From Phenylobacterium immobile (ATCC 35973) (GTDB lineage Bacteria > Pseudomonadota > Alphaproteobacteria > Caulobacterales > Caulobacteraceae): a DNA stretch of 64,000 nucleotides. The translations under genes and the position numbers were made by a program. Shown here in pieces: positions 18,158 through 26,457 of this stretch. The stretch's first letter is position 1. Each line of letters begins with the position of its first letter. The notes under the pieces are model-generated. The model searched no databases, was not told the DNA's origin, and saw nothing but the letters and a program-made list of their open reading frames with translations. The DNA is taken from NCBI RefSeq assembly GCF_001375595.1, contig NZ_CVJQ01000003.1, positions 39,804 through 103,803 on the forward strand, written 5' to 3'.

Positions 18158-18897
18158 TCGGCCTCCACGCGGTTGACCAGTCGGCCCACCTTTTCGATTT
18201 CGCAAACCACCTCGTCGCCGCCCTGCACAAAGTGCACGCCGTGCGGCGTGCCCGTCATGATCATGTCGCCAGGCATCAAGGTCATGAAGTCGGAAAGGTA
18301 GGCGATGAGCTCGGCGACGGGGAACACCATGTCGGCGGTCGAGCCATGCTGGACGACGTTTCCGTTGACGCTGCTCGATAGGGCCAAGGCCTGGGGATCG
18401 CCGACATCGGCGGCGTCGACGATCCACGGCCCGATCGGCGTGGTCGCGTCGCGGTTCTTCACGCGCAGGTTCGGGCGGTAGTAGTTTTCGAGATACTCGC
18501 GGATCGCGTAGTCGCAGGTGACGGTGTAGCCGCCGACATAGTCCAGCGCGTCAGCCTGGCGGACCTTGCGGGCCGGACGGCCGATGATGGCGACAAGCTC
18601 GCATTCAGGGTGCATCTGGTTGGCGTCGGCCGGCCGAGGCGAGACCGCATCGTGACCCACGAGCGTGTTGGGACCCTTCAGAAAGATCAGCGGCGCTGAA
18701 GGCGGTTTGAACCCGAGCTCGACCGAGTGATCCGCGTAGTTGAGACCCAGGGCGAAAATGCTCGCGCCAGGCGTCACCGGCGGCAGGAAATGGGCGTTGG
18801 CCAGAGCGACAGCCCGCCCGCCCGGCAGAACGACGGCGTCATTGTCGACCACGCCCCACACAGCGCGACCATTCAGGGCGATACGCGCGCGCTTCAT
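18154..18897 (-). CDS. hpaG2: HpaG2: homoprotocatechuate-pathway decarboxylase/isomerase subunit (FAH fold)
   Basis: A 247-aa fumarylacetoacetate-hydrolase-fold protein. It contains IFALGLNYADHSVELGFKPP, the metal-binding PECELVAIIGRPARKV and DYVGGYTVTCDYAIREY, and ends MTLMPGDMIMTGTPHGVHF. It corresponds to the C-terminal half of bifunctional HpaG, which decarboxylates 5-oxo-pent-3-ene-1,2,5-tricarboxylate. It overlaps hpaG1 by 4 nt and ligA by 4 nt. Confidence 0.9.
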   Translation of the reverse strand: MKRARIALNGRAVWGVVDNDAVVLPGGRAVALANAHFLPPVTPGASIFALGLNYADHSVELGFKPPSAPLIFLKGPNTLVGHDAVSPRPADANQMHPECELVAIIGRPARKVRQADALDYVGGYTVTCDYAIREYLENYYRPNLRVKNRDATTPIGPWIVDAADVGDPQALALSSSVNGNVVQHGSTADMVFPVAELIAYLSDFMTLMPGDMIMTGTPHGVHFVQGGDEVVCEIEKVGRLVNRVEAE

Positions 18898-19529
18898 GCC
18901 AGGGCCTCCTCGACAAGTTGAACGCGGACGCCGGGCAGGCCGTCGCAGCGGGCTTCGACACCCTGGCCGATCGTGGCGTGGGGTGCGTCTCCGGGCAGAC
19001 CGACAAGCAGCAGGTCGCCGGCGGCGAAGGTCATGAAGCTGGAGATATCGACGATAAGGTCCTCGAGGCTCCGCGCCAGCCGTGACAGCGACCAGGCGTG
19101 AACCTCTTGCCCATCCACCAGGGTGGTTATGGTCGCTTTCCCCAGGGACGCATCGAAGGGCGCTGTCGCGCCGAGCGGCAGGAAGCCGTCGCGCGACAAT
19201 TCGCGGACGGCCGGTCGATAGTAGCTGGCGTGCGGTTGGGCCAGATCGAGGGCCAGGCGCACCGCGCCGACGCCATCAAACGCGCGGCCGCGCTCCGCCT
19301 TGGCCGTGTCGCGGGTGAACAGCAGGGCCAGGGTGGCGGCGACGCGCACTTCCATGCCAGCCGGCAAAGCGACAGCAGCACCTGACGGCGCCGCGCAGGT
19401 GCGGGGTTTGATGTAGAGCACCGGCGCCACAGGGGGCTTGCCGTAGGGGGGCTCCCCGAACGCGCCGCTCAGCGCCTGGCGTTCGTCGCGATCATTCAGA
19501 ACGACGCCGTAGGCTGTGCCGTCTAGCAT
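18894..19529 (-). CDS. hpaG1: HpaG1: homoprotocatechuate-pathway decarboxylase/isomerase subunit (FAH fold)
   Basis: A 211-aa protein corresponding to the N-terminal half of bifunctional HpaG. It has the KPPVAPVLYIKPRTC opening typical of HpaG1 and GQEVHAWSLSRLARSLEDLI, and ends AAGDLLLVGLPGD. It is the first gene of the minus-strand hpa operon. The ATG at 19529 lies about 33 bp from a palindrome at 19562-19573, which is thus well placed to block this promoter. Confidence 0.88.
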   Translation of the reverse strand: MLDGTAYGVVLNDRDERQALSGAFGEPPYGKPPVAPVLYIKPRTCAAPSGAAVALPAGMEVRVAATLALLFTRDTAKAERGRAFDGVGAVRLALDLAQPHASYYRPAVRELSRDGFLPLGATAPFDASLGKATITTLVDGQEVHAWSLSRLARSLEDLIVDISSFMTFAAGDLLLVGLPGDAPHATIGQGVEARCDGLPGVRVQLVEEALA

Positions 19530-19561
19530 GCGTTAGTCCTCCCTGACGCAAGGCCTATTGC

Positions 19562-19573
19562 TTAACATGGTAA
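19562..19573. promoter_or_regulatory. HpaR-type operator, site 2 (hpaG1/hpaR divergent region)
   Basis: TTAACATGGTAA is a near-perfect palindrome inside the 81-bp divergent region between hpaG1 and hpaR. The flank ATTGC before it is repeated, in inverted orientation, beside site 3. It could control both divergent promoters. Confidence 0.65.
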
Positions 19574-19610
19574 TTTGTCAATCGCTTCGAACCGTGGCCT
19601 TCTGAGGCCA

Positions 19611-20069
19611 ATGAAGACACGCACCGGGCTGTTGCCCTATTCCCAATCTCTCGCTGGCACCTTGCTCGCTGCGCGCGAAGCCGTGGTCGCGCCGATCCGC
19701 CCCAGCCTGCGGGCGGTCAATGTCACCGAGCAACAGTGGCGCGTGCTACGCGTGCTGGACGACGGCGCCCTCGATCCGACCAATCTGGCGCGCCGAGCCC
19801 TGCTGCACCCCCCAAGCGTCACCCGCATTCTGCGCGAGTTGCTGGAGCGCGGACTGATCCATCGCGCGAGCGACGCGTCCGACGCCCGTCGGTCCGTCGT
19901 GACGATTACTGACGCCGGCCGCGATCTGGTGACCCAGGCGGCCCGTGAGACGCTGAAGATCCTGACCGAAATCGAAGCCCGTTTCGGCGCTGATCGCGTC
20001 GCGGCGCTCCGCGGCGAACTGGCGGCGCTCGCCCAGGCCATCGAAAGCATCGCTGCGGAAGAGGCTTGA
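19611..20069 (+). CDS. hpaR: MarR-family repressor HpaR
   Basis: A 152-aa MarR-type regulator close in length to HpaR of enterobacteria. It begins MKTRTGLLPYSQSLAGTLL. The winged helix contains VTEQQWRVLRVLDDG, LLHPPSVTRILRELLERGLI and the wing DASDARRSVVTITDAG. HpaR proteins repress the meta-cleavage operon until the aromatic acid binds. A TTG at 19575 is possible, but the ATG at 19611, with TGAGG just upstream, is the better start. Operators are proposed on both sides of the gene. Confidence 0.9.
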   Translation: MKTRTGLLPYSQSLAGTLLAAREAVVAPIRPSLRAVNVTEQQWRVLRVLDDGALDPTNLARRALLHPPSVTRILRELLERGLIHRASDASDARRSVVTITDAGRDLVTQAARETLKILTEIEARFGADRVAALRGELAALAQAIESIAAEEA

Positions 20070-20074
20070 ACCAC

Positions 20075-20086
20075 TTAACACGATAA
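20075..20086. promoter_or_regulatory. HpaR-type operator, site 3 (upstream of hpaE)
   Basis: TTAACACGATAA, flanked as CTTA..TAAG, lies in the 51-bp gap between hpaR and hpaE. It is followed by GCAAT, the inverted copy of the ATTGC flank beside site 2. It suggests a separate HpaR-controlled promoter for hpaE. Confidence 0.6.
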
Positions 20087-20120
20087 GCAATATGTCGGCG
20101 CCGCCAGGAGGAACCAAAAT

Positions 20121-21623
20121 ATGACCCAGTCCCGTCGCGACATGGCTCTTCAGGCCATCGCCGCCTTTAAGGAACGTCCGCTCGGCCACTTCATCGGCGG
20201 CGCAGATGTCCCTGGCGAAGGAGCGCTGTTCGAAGTCAGCGAACCGGCGACCGGTGAAATCCTGGGCCAGACGCGCGATGCGACGGCCGCGGAGGTCGAT
20301 GCTGCGGTGGGCGCGGCGAAGGCCGCCTTCCCCGCCTGGGCGGCGACGCCGGGCGACCAACGTCGCAAGCTGCTGCACAAGATGGCTGACATCATCCAGG
20401 CTCGCGCCGACGAGATCGCGGCCGTCGAATGCCTGGACGCGGGCCAATGCTGGCGTTTCATGTCGAAGGCGGCCGAACGGGGCGCCGAAAACTTCCGCTT
20501 CTTCGCCGACCGCGCGCCGATGGCCAACGACGGGCAGTCGCTGCCGACCGCCACTCACCTGAACTACACCCTGCGTCAACCGATCGGCCCTGTGGCGGTG
20601 ATCACGCCCTGGAACACACCGTTCATGCTCTCGACGTGGAAGATCGCACCGGCCCTGGCGGCCGGTTGCACGGTCGTCCACAAGCCCGCCGAATGGTCGC
20701 CCTATTCGGCGCGCCTCCTTGTCGAGATCGCGGCGGAGGCTGGCCTGCCCCCGGGGGTGTTCAACGCGGTGAATGGCCTTGGCGAGACCACCGGCAAGCG
20801 CTTGACCGAACATCGCGACATCAAGGCCATAGCCTTCGTAGGCGAGTCCAAGACGGGCTCGGCGATCATGCGTCAGGGCTCGGAAACGCTGAAGCGCGTG
20901 CACTTCGAACTCGGCGGCAAGAATCCGGTCATCGTCTTCGAGGACGCGGACCTTGACCGCGCCGTCGATGCGGCGGTGTTCATGATCTATTCGCTCAACG
21001 GCCAGCGCTGCACCTCCTCCTCGCGCTTGCTGGTTCAGCGCTCGATCCACGACGCGTTCATTGAGAAGGTCGCTGCGCGCGTGCGCAACCTGAAGGTCGG
21101 CGATCCCTTTGATCCCGCCACGGAAGTCGGCCCGCTGATCCACCAGCGCCATCTCGACAAGGTGGCTAGCTATATGGACGTGGCGCGCGCCGACGGGGCC
21201 CGGATCGCGGTGGGCGGCTGCCGGATGGATCGTCCGGGCCTGTTCTTCGAGCCGACGCTGTTTGTCGAGGCCGAGCAGACCATGAGGATCGCCCGTGAGG
21301 AAATCTTCGGCCCAGTGCTGACGGCCATCGCCTTCGACGACGAGGCCGACGCCATCGCCAAGGCTAACGACGTCGAGTACGGCCTGGCGGGCTACCTGTG
21401 GACGAACGACCTGGGCCGCGCGATCCGCGTCTCCAACGCGCTCGAAGCCGGGATGGTCTGGGTCAACAGCGAGAATGTGCGCCATCTGCCGACGCCGTTC
21501 GGCGGAACAAAGGCGTCCGGCATCGGCCGCGATGGCGGCGACTGGAGCTTCGACTTCTACATGGAGACGAAGAACGTCGCCCTGGCCACAGGCCAACACA
21601 AGATCCAGCGCCTGGGCGTCTGA
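20121..21623 (+). CDS. hpaE: 5-carboxymethyl-2-hydroxymuconate semialdehyde dehydrogenase
   Basis: A 500-aa aldehyde dehydrogenase of the HpaE type. The catalytic cysteine lies in LNGQRCTSSSRLLVQ and the catalytic glutamate in VHFELGGKNPVIVFEDADL. The N-terminal phrase FIGGADVPGEGALFEVSEP and the nicotinamide-binding VITPWNTPFMLSTWKIAPAL are also present. It oxidises the ring-cleavage semialdehyde with NAD+. The ATG has AGGAGG about 10 nt upstream, the strongest ribosome binding site in the cluster. Confidence 0.92.
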   Translation: MTQSRRDMALQAIAAFKERPLGHFIGGADVPGEGALFEVSEPATGEILGQTRDATAAEVDAAVGAAKAAFPAWAATPGDQRRKLLHKMADIIQARADEIAAVECLDAGQCWRFMSKAAERGAENFRFFADRAPMANDGQSLPTATHLNYTLRQPIGPVAVITPWNTPFMLSTWKIAPALAAGCTVVHKPAEWSPYSARLLVEIAAEAGLPPGVFNAVNGLGETTGKRLTEHRDIKAIAFVGESKTGSAIMRQGSETLKRVHFELGGKNPVIVFEDADLDRAVDAAVFMIYSLNGQRCTSSSRLLVQRSIHDAFIEKVAARVRNLKVGDPFDPATEVGPLIHQRHLDKVASYMDVARADGARIAVGGCRMDRPGLFFEPTLFVEAEQTMRIAREEIFGPVLTAIAFDDEADAIAKANDVEYGLAGYLWTNDLGRAIRVSNALEAGMVWVNSENVRHLPTPFGGTKASGIGRDGGDWSFDFYMETKNVALATGQHKIQRLGV

Positions 21624-21624
21624 G

Positions 21625-23076
21625 GTGGATGTCGCGGCGCTGAAGCGCGAGGCCTGCCCGATTGGCGGTGAATGGCGTTCGAGCGACGCCTGGATCGAGG
21701 TCGATGATCCCGCCACCGGCGCCGTGATCGGCCGGGTCCCCGACTTCGGCCCCGCCGAAACCCGCGAGGCGATCGCCGCCGCCCAGGCCGCCATGCCTGA
21801 ATGGGCCGCGCGCACCGCCAAGGAACGCGCCGTCATCCTGCGGCGCACGGGCGACCTCATGGTCGAGCACGCTGACGCGCTCGCCGCTCTCATGACCTCG
21901 GAACAGGGCAAGCCCCTGAGCGAGGCGCGCAACGAGGTGCTCTACGCCGCCAGCTTTTTCGAGTGGTTCGCCGAAGAGGCCCGACGCGCCTACGGCGAGA
22001 TCATCCCTGGCCACCAGCGCGACCGCCGGCTGTTCGTCATCCGCCAGCCCGTCGGCGTGGTCGCGGCGATCACGCCTTGGAACTTCCCGCTGGCGATGAT
22101 CACCCGCAAGATCGCCCCGGCGCTCGCCGCGGGCTGCGCCTGCGTGGTCAAGCCCGCACACCAGACCCCGTTCTCAGCGCTGGCCATCGCGGTCCTGGCC
22201 GAACAGGCGGGTCTGCCGGTCGGCTTGTTGAACATTGTCACCGGCCTCGACGCGGCCGCCATCGGCGAAACGCTGACCGCAAGTTCGGTCGTGCGCAAAG
22301 TGAGCTTCACCGGATCCACCGCCACAGGCGCCAAGCTGTTCCGACAGTCGGCCGACACCATCAAGAAGCTGAGCCTCGAACTGGGCGGCAACGCGCCTTT
22401 TCTGGTCTTTGACGACGCCGATCTCGAGGCGGCGGTCGAAGGCGCGATACAGTCGAAATTCCGCAACGCTGGCCAGACCTGCGTCTGCACCAACCGCTTC
22501 TATGTCCAGGCGGGCATCCACGATCGCTTCGTCGCGCGCCTCGCAGAGGCCATGGCTGGTTTGCCGGTCGGCGCCGGGGCCTCGCCCGGCGCGCTCGTCG
22601 GCCCGTTGATCGAGCCGCAGGCCGTCGCCAAGGTGGAACGCCATGTCGCCGACGCCCTCGCCAAGGGTGCAACCTTGCGGCTGGGCGGCGCCCGCCATGC
22701 GGCCGGCGAGCGCTTCTACCAGCCCACTCTGTTGGAGGGCGTCGCCCCCGGCATGACCCTGCTGGCGGAGGAAACTTTCGGGCCCCTCGCCGGGGTCGTT
22801 CGCTTCACTGACGAGGCCGAGGCGATCCGCCTCGCCAATGACTCGGAGTTCGGCCTCGCCGCCTACGTCTTCACCCGCGACGCCTCGCGCCTCTGGCGCG
22901 TGAGCGAGGCGCTTGAAGTGGGAATGGTGGGCGCGAACACCGGCCTGCTCTCCACCGAGGTCGCCCCGTTCGGCGGGGTCAAGCAATCAGGCCTCGGCCG
23001 CGAAGGCTCCCGCCATGGCCTCGATGACTATATGGAGCTCAAATATATCTGCATGGCGATCGAAAGCGGCCTCTAG
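21625..23076 (+). CDS. gabD: Succinate-semialdehyde dehydrogenase (GabD family)
   Basis: A 483-aa NAD(P)+-dependent dehydrogenase. The catalytic Cys is in NAGQTCVCTNRFYVQ, Glu in LSLELGGNAPFLVFDDADL, and GabD-like SEQGKPLSEARNEVLY and VAPFGGVKQSGLGREGS are present. The start is taken as GTG at 21625, one base after the hpaE stop, which gives the usual GabD length. The upstream open frame to 21475 only mirrors hpaE. It would convert succinate semialdehyde from HpaI to succinate, feeding the TCA cycle. Confidence 0.9.
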   Translation: MDVAALKREACPIGGEWRSSDAWIEVDDPATGAVIGRVPDFGPAETREAIAAAQAAMPEWAARTAKERAVILRRTGDLMVEHADALAALMTSEQGKPLSEARNEVLYAASFFEWFAEEARRAYGEIIPGHQRDRRLFVIRQPVGVVAAITPWNFPLAMITRKIAPALAAGCACVVKPAHQTPFSALAIAVLAEQAGLPVGLLNIVTGLDAAAIGETLTASSVVRKVSFTGSTATGAKLFRQSADTIKKLSLELGGNAPFLVFDDADLEAAVEGAIQSKFRNAGQTCVCTNRFYVQAGIHDRFVARLAEAMAGLPVGAGASPGALVGPLIEPQAVAKVERHVADALAKGATLRLGGARHAAGERFYQPTLLEGVAPGMTLLAEETFGPLAGVVRFTDEAEAIRLANDSEFGLAAYVFTRDASRLWRVSEALEVGMVGANTGLLSTEVAPFGGVKQSGLGREGSRHGLDDYMELKYICMAIESGL

Positions 23077-23148
23077 GGCCGCCTGAACGGATCGCCTTTG
23101 CGAGCGTGATCGTCTGTGTCCACATCGCGACAGGGGCGGGAGCGAAAC

Positions 23149-24435
23149 ATGGCGATTCCAACACAGGCGACGGCGCCGAGCGCTCATTCACCGGTCGAGA
23201 CCTACGCCGACCTGCCGGATCTGCGGGCCTTCGTCTTCGCCCTGTTCTTCATCTTCGGCGGCATCACCAGCCTGAACGACGTCATCATCCCAAAGCTGAA
23301 GGACCTCTTCACCCTCAGCTACTTCCAGGCGCTGCTCGTCCAATCGGCCTTCTTCACCGCCTACTTCCTGGTGTCGATCCCCGGCGCAGCCCTGCTGCGG
23401 CGCTTCGGCCATATGCGCACTGCGGCCATCGGCCTTGCGGCCATGACGGTGGGTTGCCTCCTTTTCATCCCCGCCTCGTCCTCGGCCCGGTTCAGCGTCT
23501 TTCTCGCGGCCCTGTTCGTCCTGGCTGGCGGGGTGACCATTGTTCAGGTGGTCGCCAACCCATTGATCTCGATGCTGGGACCGCCGCGGACCGCCCATAG
23601 CCGCCTGACCTTCGCTCAGGCGTTCAACTCGCTGGGCACGACGATCTTCCCCTATGTCGGCTCGGTGATCATCCTGGGCGGCCTGGCGAGCGTTGACGTC
23701 CGCGATCTCTCAGGCCCAGCGCTGTCGGCCTATCGCCAGGCCGAGACCCAGGCCGTAGTCCACACCTACCTGGCCCTCGCCGCGGCCCTGTTGCTGGTGG
23801 CCGTCGTGGTCTGGGGCCGGCGCCATCGTCTCCATGAGGAACAGGAGCCGGCTCGCGGCGCATGGCGCGCCTTCAGCCTCCTGAGGCGGCCCAGGTTCGG
23901 TTTCGGCGCAGCCTGCATCTTTCTCTATGTCGGCGCAGAGGTCGCGATCGGCTCTTTGATCGTCAACTACCTGATGCAGACCGATGTCATGGGTCTCGCC
24001 GAACGGGCCGCCGGCAAGCATGTGCCGCTCTACTGGGGCGGAGCTCTGGTCGGCCGCTTCATCGGCGCCGCGGTCCTGCGGGTCATCGCCCCCGGCAAGG
24101 TCCTGGCGACAGTCGCGGCCGGCGCCATCGCCCTGATTTTGATCTCAGCCAACAGCACCGGCGTCGTGGCCGGTTACGCCCTGCTGGCCATCGGCCTGAT
24201 GAACGCGGTGATGTTCCCGACCATCTTCACCTTGGCGAGCGAAGGGCTCGGCCGACGCGCCGCCGAAGGCTCGGGCGTGATCTGCGTCGCGATCGTCGGC
24301 GGGGCGGTGATCCCCCCGCTCACCGGACATATCGCCGACGTCAGCGGCAGCCTGGCCTTCGCCCTGATCGCGCCGGCCCTCTGCTACGGCCTGATCGGCG
24401 CCTACGGCCTCTTCGCCCGGAAGGCCGCAGCTTAA
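23149..24435 (+). CDS. Sugar-type MFS transporter (FucP/GlcP-like)
   Basis: A 428-aa permease of the FucP-like MFS subgroup. It shows FIFGGITSLNDVIIPKLKDL, SAFFTAYFLVSIPGAALLRR and VVANPLISMLGPP, all characteristic of that subgroup. About 12 membrane segments are present with a charged central loop. The ATG at 23149 follows a GGGAGCGAAAC site; a GTG at 23116 is the alternative. It is probably cotranscribed with hpaE and gabD, so the substrate could be an organic acid or sugar; the family usually carries hexoses. Confidence 0.85.
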   Translation: MAIPTQATAPSAHSPVETYADLPDLRAFVFALFFIFGGITSLNDVIIPKLKDLFTLSYFQALLVQSAFFTAYFLVSIPGAALLRRFGHMRTAAIGLAAMTVGCLLFIPASSSARFSVFLAALFVLAGGVTIVQVVANPLISMLGPPRTAHSRLTFAQAFNSLGTTIFPYVGSVIILGGLASVDVRDLSGPALSAYRQAETQAVVHTYLALAAALLLVAVVVWGRRHRLHEEQEPARGAWRAFSLLRRPRFGFGAACIFLYVGAEVAIGSLIVNYLMQTDVMGLAERAAGKHVPLYWGGALVGRFIGAAVLRVIAPGKVLATVAAGAIALILISANSTGVVAGYALLAIGLMNAVMFPTIFTLASEGLGRRAAEGSGVICVAIVGGAVIPPLTGHIADVSGSLAFALIAPALCYGLIGAYGLFARKAAA

Positions 24436-24454
24436 GGTCCGGAACCTTTTGATC

Positions 24455-24480
24455 CAGGATCTTGTGACGCCGAGATCCTG
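24455..24480. terminator. Stem-loop between the MFS gene and the injection-system cluster
   Basis: An 8-bp perfect stem (CAGGATCT at 24455-24462 with AGATCCTG at 24473-24480) has a 10-nt loop and no T-run. It follows the MFS stop by about 20 nt. It could be a weak terminator separating the catabolic operon from the eCIS locus. No clear promoter is visible in the remaining gap to 24597. Confidence 0.35.
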
Positions 24481-24597
24481 AGCCTCGCGGGTCGACGGAC
24501 CCGGACCGACAAGGGGACCTTCTGAGCGTCCAAGGGCCCATTCCGCGGCCGCCGCTTACTGCGCACCATCGGCTTCTCGCCCAGATGGAGCGCGACC

Positions 24598-24960
24598 TTG
24601 AGCCGTATCCGAGTCCTTGTCTCCGCGCCCTCCCGCGTCATCAGCGGCGCGTTGGCCGATGCGATCGCGGCGCAGCCGGATATGGAGGTTGTGGGCCAGG
24701 CGCTGTCCTCCGAGGACCTGACGCGGACCGTCGCCCGGATCGGGCCCGACATCCTGGTGCTCGACCACCGCAAGATCCCCGCCCCGGTCGACTGGGCCTC
24801 CACACCCTATTCGGACCGGCCGCTTAAGGTTCTGGCCATCGTCGGCGAGGACGGCCACGGCCTGATCTATGAGCTGCGGCCCTGCCGCGCCCTCCTGGGG
24901 GAGATGTCGCCGCCCTCCCTGGTGGAGGCAATCCGTTCGGCCTCCACGGCGGAGGCCTGA
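24598..24960 (+). CDS. Receiver-domain-only protein at the head of the eCIS locus
   Basis: A 120-aa protein resembling a response-regulator receiver: RIRVLVSAPSRVISGALADA, PDMEVVGQALSSED and PDILVLDHRKIP, with Asp at the usual phosphoacceptor position. The N-terminal acidic pair that binds Mg2+ is missing (VSAPS), and the helix-5 side is short, so phosphorylation is doubtful. There is no output domain. The start is TTG with GGAG 7 nt upstream. It lies 5 bp before the cap gene and so is likely the first gene of the eCIS operon. It may be a phosphorylation-independent regulator or partner of the LuxR-type protein at the other end. Confidence 0.6.
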   Translation: MSRIRVLVSAPSRVISGALADAIAAQPDMEVVGQALSSEDLTRTVARIGPDILVLDHRKIPAPVDWASTPYSDRPLKVLAIVGEDGHGLIYELRPCRALLGEMSPPSLVEAIRSASTAEA

Positions 24961-24965
24961 GCCGC

Positions 24966-25559
24966 ATGGCCGACTGGCGCGCCATATCGACGGTCGGCCG
25001 CGCCATGCTGGGCCTGATCGAGGACCATTACCCCAGCGCCGAACTGGCCGGCGAGACCGTAGAGTTCAAGCTCGTCCATCCGGCCGGCTTCGAGAAGCCG
25101 CCGAAGAACGGCTTCACGGTCTGCCTGTACCGGGTGGCGATCAACGGCACCCTGCGCACCCTGCCGCCCCGCCGCACCGTCGATGGGCGCCGGTTCAAAC
25201 CGTCCCTGCCGGTCGACATGCAGTTCATCGTCACGCCCTGGGCCGACGACGCCGAGCGCCAGATGCGGTTGATGGGCTGGACCATGCGGTTCTTCGAGGA
25301 TTTGCCGATCCTGCCTTCGGCCCTGCTCAACAGCTACGCGGCCGAGCCCGAAACCTTCCGTCCGGAGGAGGCGGTCGAACTGGTCTTCGACCCCCTGGAG
25401 CTCGGCGACTACCTGGGCCTGTGGGACAAGCTGAAACCCAAGATGCAGACCTCCGTCACCTATGCGGTGCGGATGCTGTCGCTGGATTCCGACATCGAGC
25501 TGAAGGACGCCGGGCCCGCCCAGACTCGCGTCCTGCAGGTCGGAGGCCTCGTGCGATGA
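24966..25559 (+). CDS. eCIS tail terminator/cap protein (DUF4255, Afp16/Pvc16-like)
   Basis: A 197-aa protein with the DUF4255 pattern: AISTVGRAMLGLIEDHYPSA at the N-terminus, VCLYRVAINGTLRTLPPRR, LQFIVTPWADDAERQMRLMG-like centre and a C-terminal SVTYAVRMLSLDSDIEL. In Afp and PVC the homologous protein caps the distal end of the tube and sheath and sets particle length with the tape measure. It overlaps the next gene by 4 nt (ATGA). Confidence 0.85.
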   Translation: MADWRAISTVGRAMLGLIEDHYPSAELAGETVEFKLVHPAGFEKPPKNGFTVCLYRVAINGTLRTLPPRRTVDGRRFKPSLPVDMQFIVTPWADDAERQMRLMGWTMRFFEDLPILPSALLNSYAAEPETFRPEEAVELVFDPLELGDYLGLWDKLKPKMQTSVTYAVRMLSLDSDIELKDAGPAQTRVLQVGGLVR

Positions 25560-26437
25560 CCGTCCAGATCCGCATACTCGACACGGTCACGCGCACCGCC
25601 CCTCTGGGCGTGCGCTTCTGGGATCTCGCCGCCCATCGGCCCGTGAGCGAGGGCCTTTCCGTCACGGCGCGCTCCGCCGCCCGGCCGAACCTTGTCCGCC
25701 CCCTAAGGCCCAGCGCCAGCGGCGTCCATGTGCTGCATGATGCGCCTGAGGTCAGCGCCACAACCTGGGGCGACGGCTCAGACGCCTACTGGGCCGGCGT
25801 GGCGCGCTCGGCCTTCACCCTGGAGGTCCGCGACCTGAAGGGCCGCTTCCTGCCGCTGACGCTCGCGGCGCTCGCCCCGCACAAGGGCTATCTGACAGCT
25901 GTGGTTGCAAGCCCGCTCGGCGAGGCGCAGGACCTGCTGGCCGCCTACGCCCCGCCGGGATTTATTCCGCTGTTCTCGGCGCCGGCCCGACCGGGCGGAG
26001 CCGGCCTCGCCCTGATCCGTGCGACCCTGAAGAGAACCGCCGACGAGGCGCCCGCCGCAGGGACCCTGGTCGTCGCAAAAGCCCTGGGCGAGGTGGCCGG
26101 CTTCGGCCTGGCCGACGCGCGGGGCGATCTCGCGCTGATATTTCCATTCCCCGAGCTTGAGCGGCGCGCCTTCACGCCTTCGCCCGTCGCCTCTTCAGCC
26201 AACACCGGCGCCGCCCTGCCCGTCTTCACCGCCACCGTCACCCTCCGGGCGTTCCATGACGTCGCGGCTGCACCCCTGGCTGACGTCCCCGATTTCACAA
26301 GGCTCGCGAGCCAGCCGGAAGCGGCCCTCCTCGCGCGCAAATCCCCCCGCTCCGTCCTGGGCGATCTCACCCTGCAGCTCGGCGACGAACTGCGGGTCGA
26401 GACCCTGGGCGGCCTGCGATCCCTCTACGTCGACTGA
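25556..26437 (+). CDS. Unknown 293-aa eCIS-associated protein
   Basis: The frame is open further upstream, but the ATG at 25556, overlapping the DUF4255 stop by 4 nt, starts the plausible protein MTVQIRILDTVTRTAPLGVR. Two regions can be seen. Residues 1-125 are rich in beta-strand-like alternation and include AFTLEVRDLKGRFLPLTLAA. Residues 125-293 contain GTLVVAKALGEVAGFGLADA. There is no signal peptide, membrane segment or recognisable catalytic motif. The place between cap and sheath suggests a structural or assembly role. A carboxypeptidase-regulatory or transthyretin-like fold is one possibility that structure prediction could test. Confidence 0.7.
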   Translation: MTVQIRILDTVTRTAPLGVRFWDLAAHRPVSEGLSVTARSAARPNLVRPLRPSASGVHVLHDAPEVSATTWGDGSDAYWAGVARSAFTLEVRDLKGRFLPLTLAALAPHKGYLTAVVASPLGEAQDLLAAYAPPGFIPLFSAPARPGGAGLALIRATLKRTADEAPAAGTLVVAKALGEVAGFGLADARGDLALIFPFPELERRAFTPSPVASSANTGAALPVFTATVTLRAFHDVAAAPLADVPDFTRLASQPEAALLARKSPRSVLGDLTLQLGDELRVETLGGLRSLYVD

Positions 26438-26457
26438 TCGGTCACCAGGAGAGTCTG

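Noticed and set aside
19746..21932. 728-aa open frame on the minus strand
   Set aside because: It lies antisense to hpaR, hpaE and gabD, all with clear catalytic motifs; the translation is low-complexity and matches no family. High GC leaves such frames open by chance.
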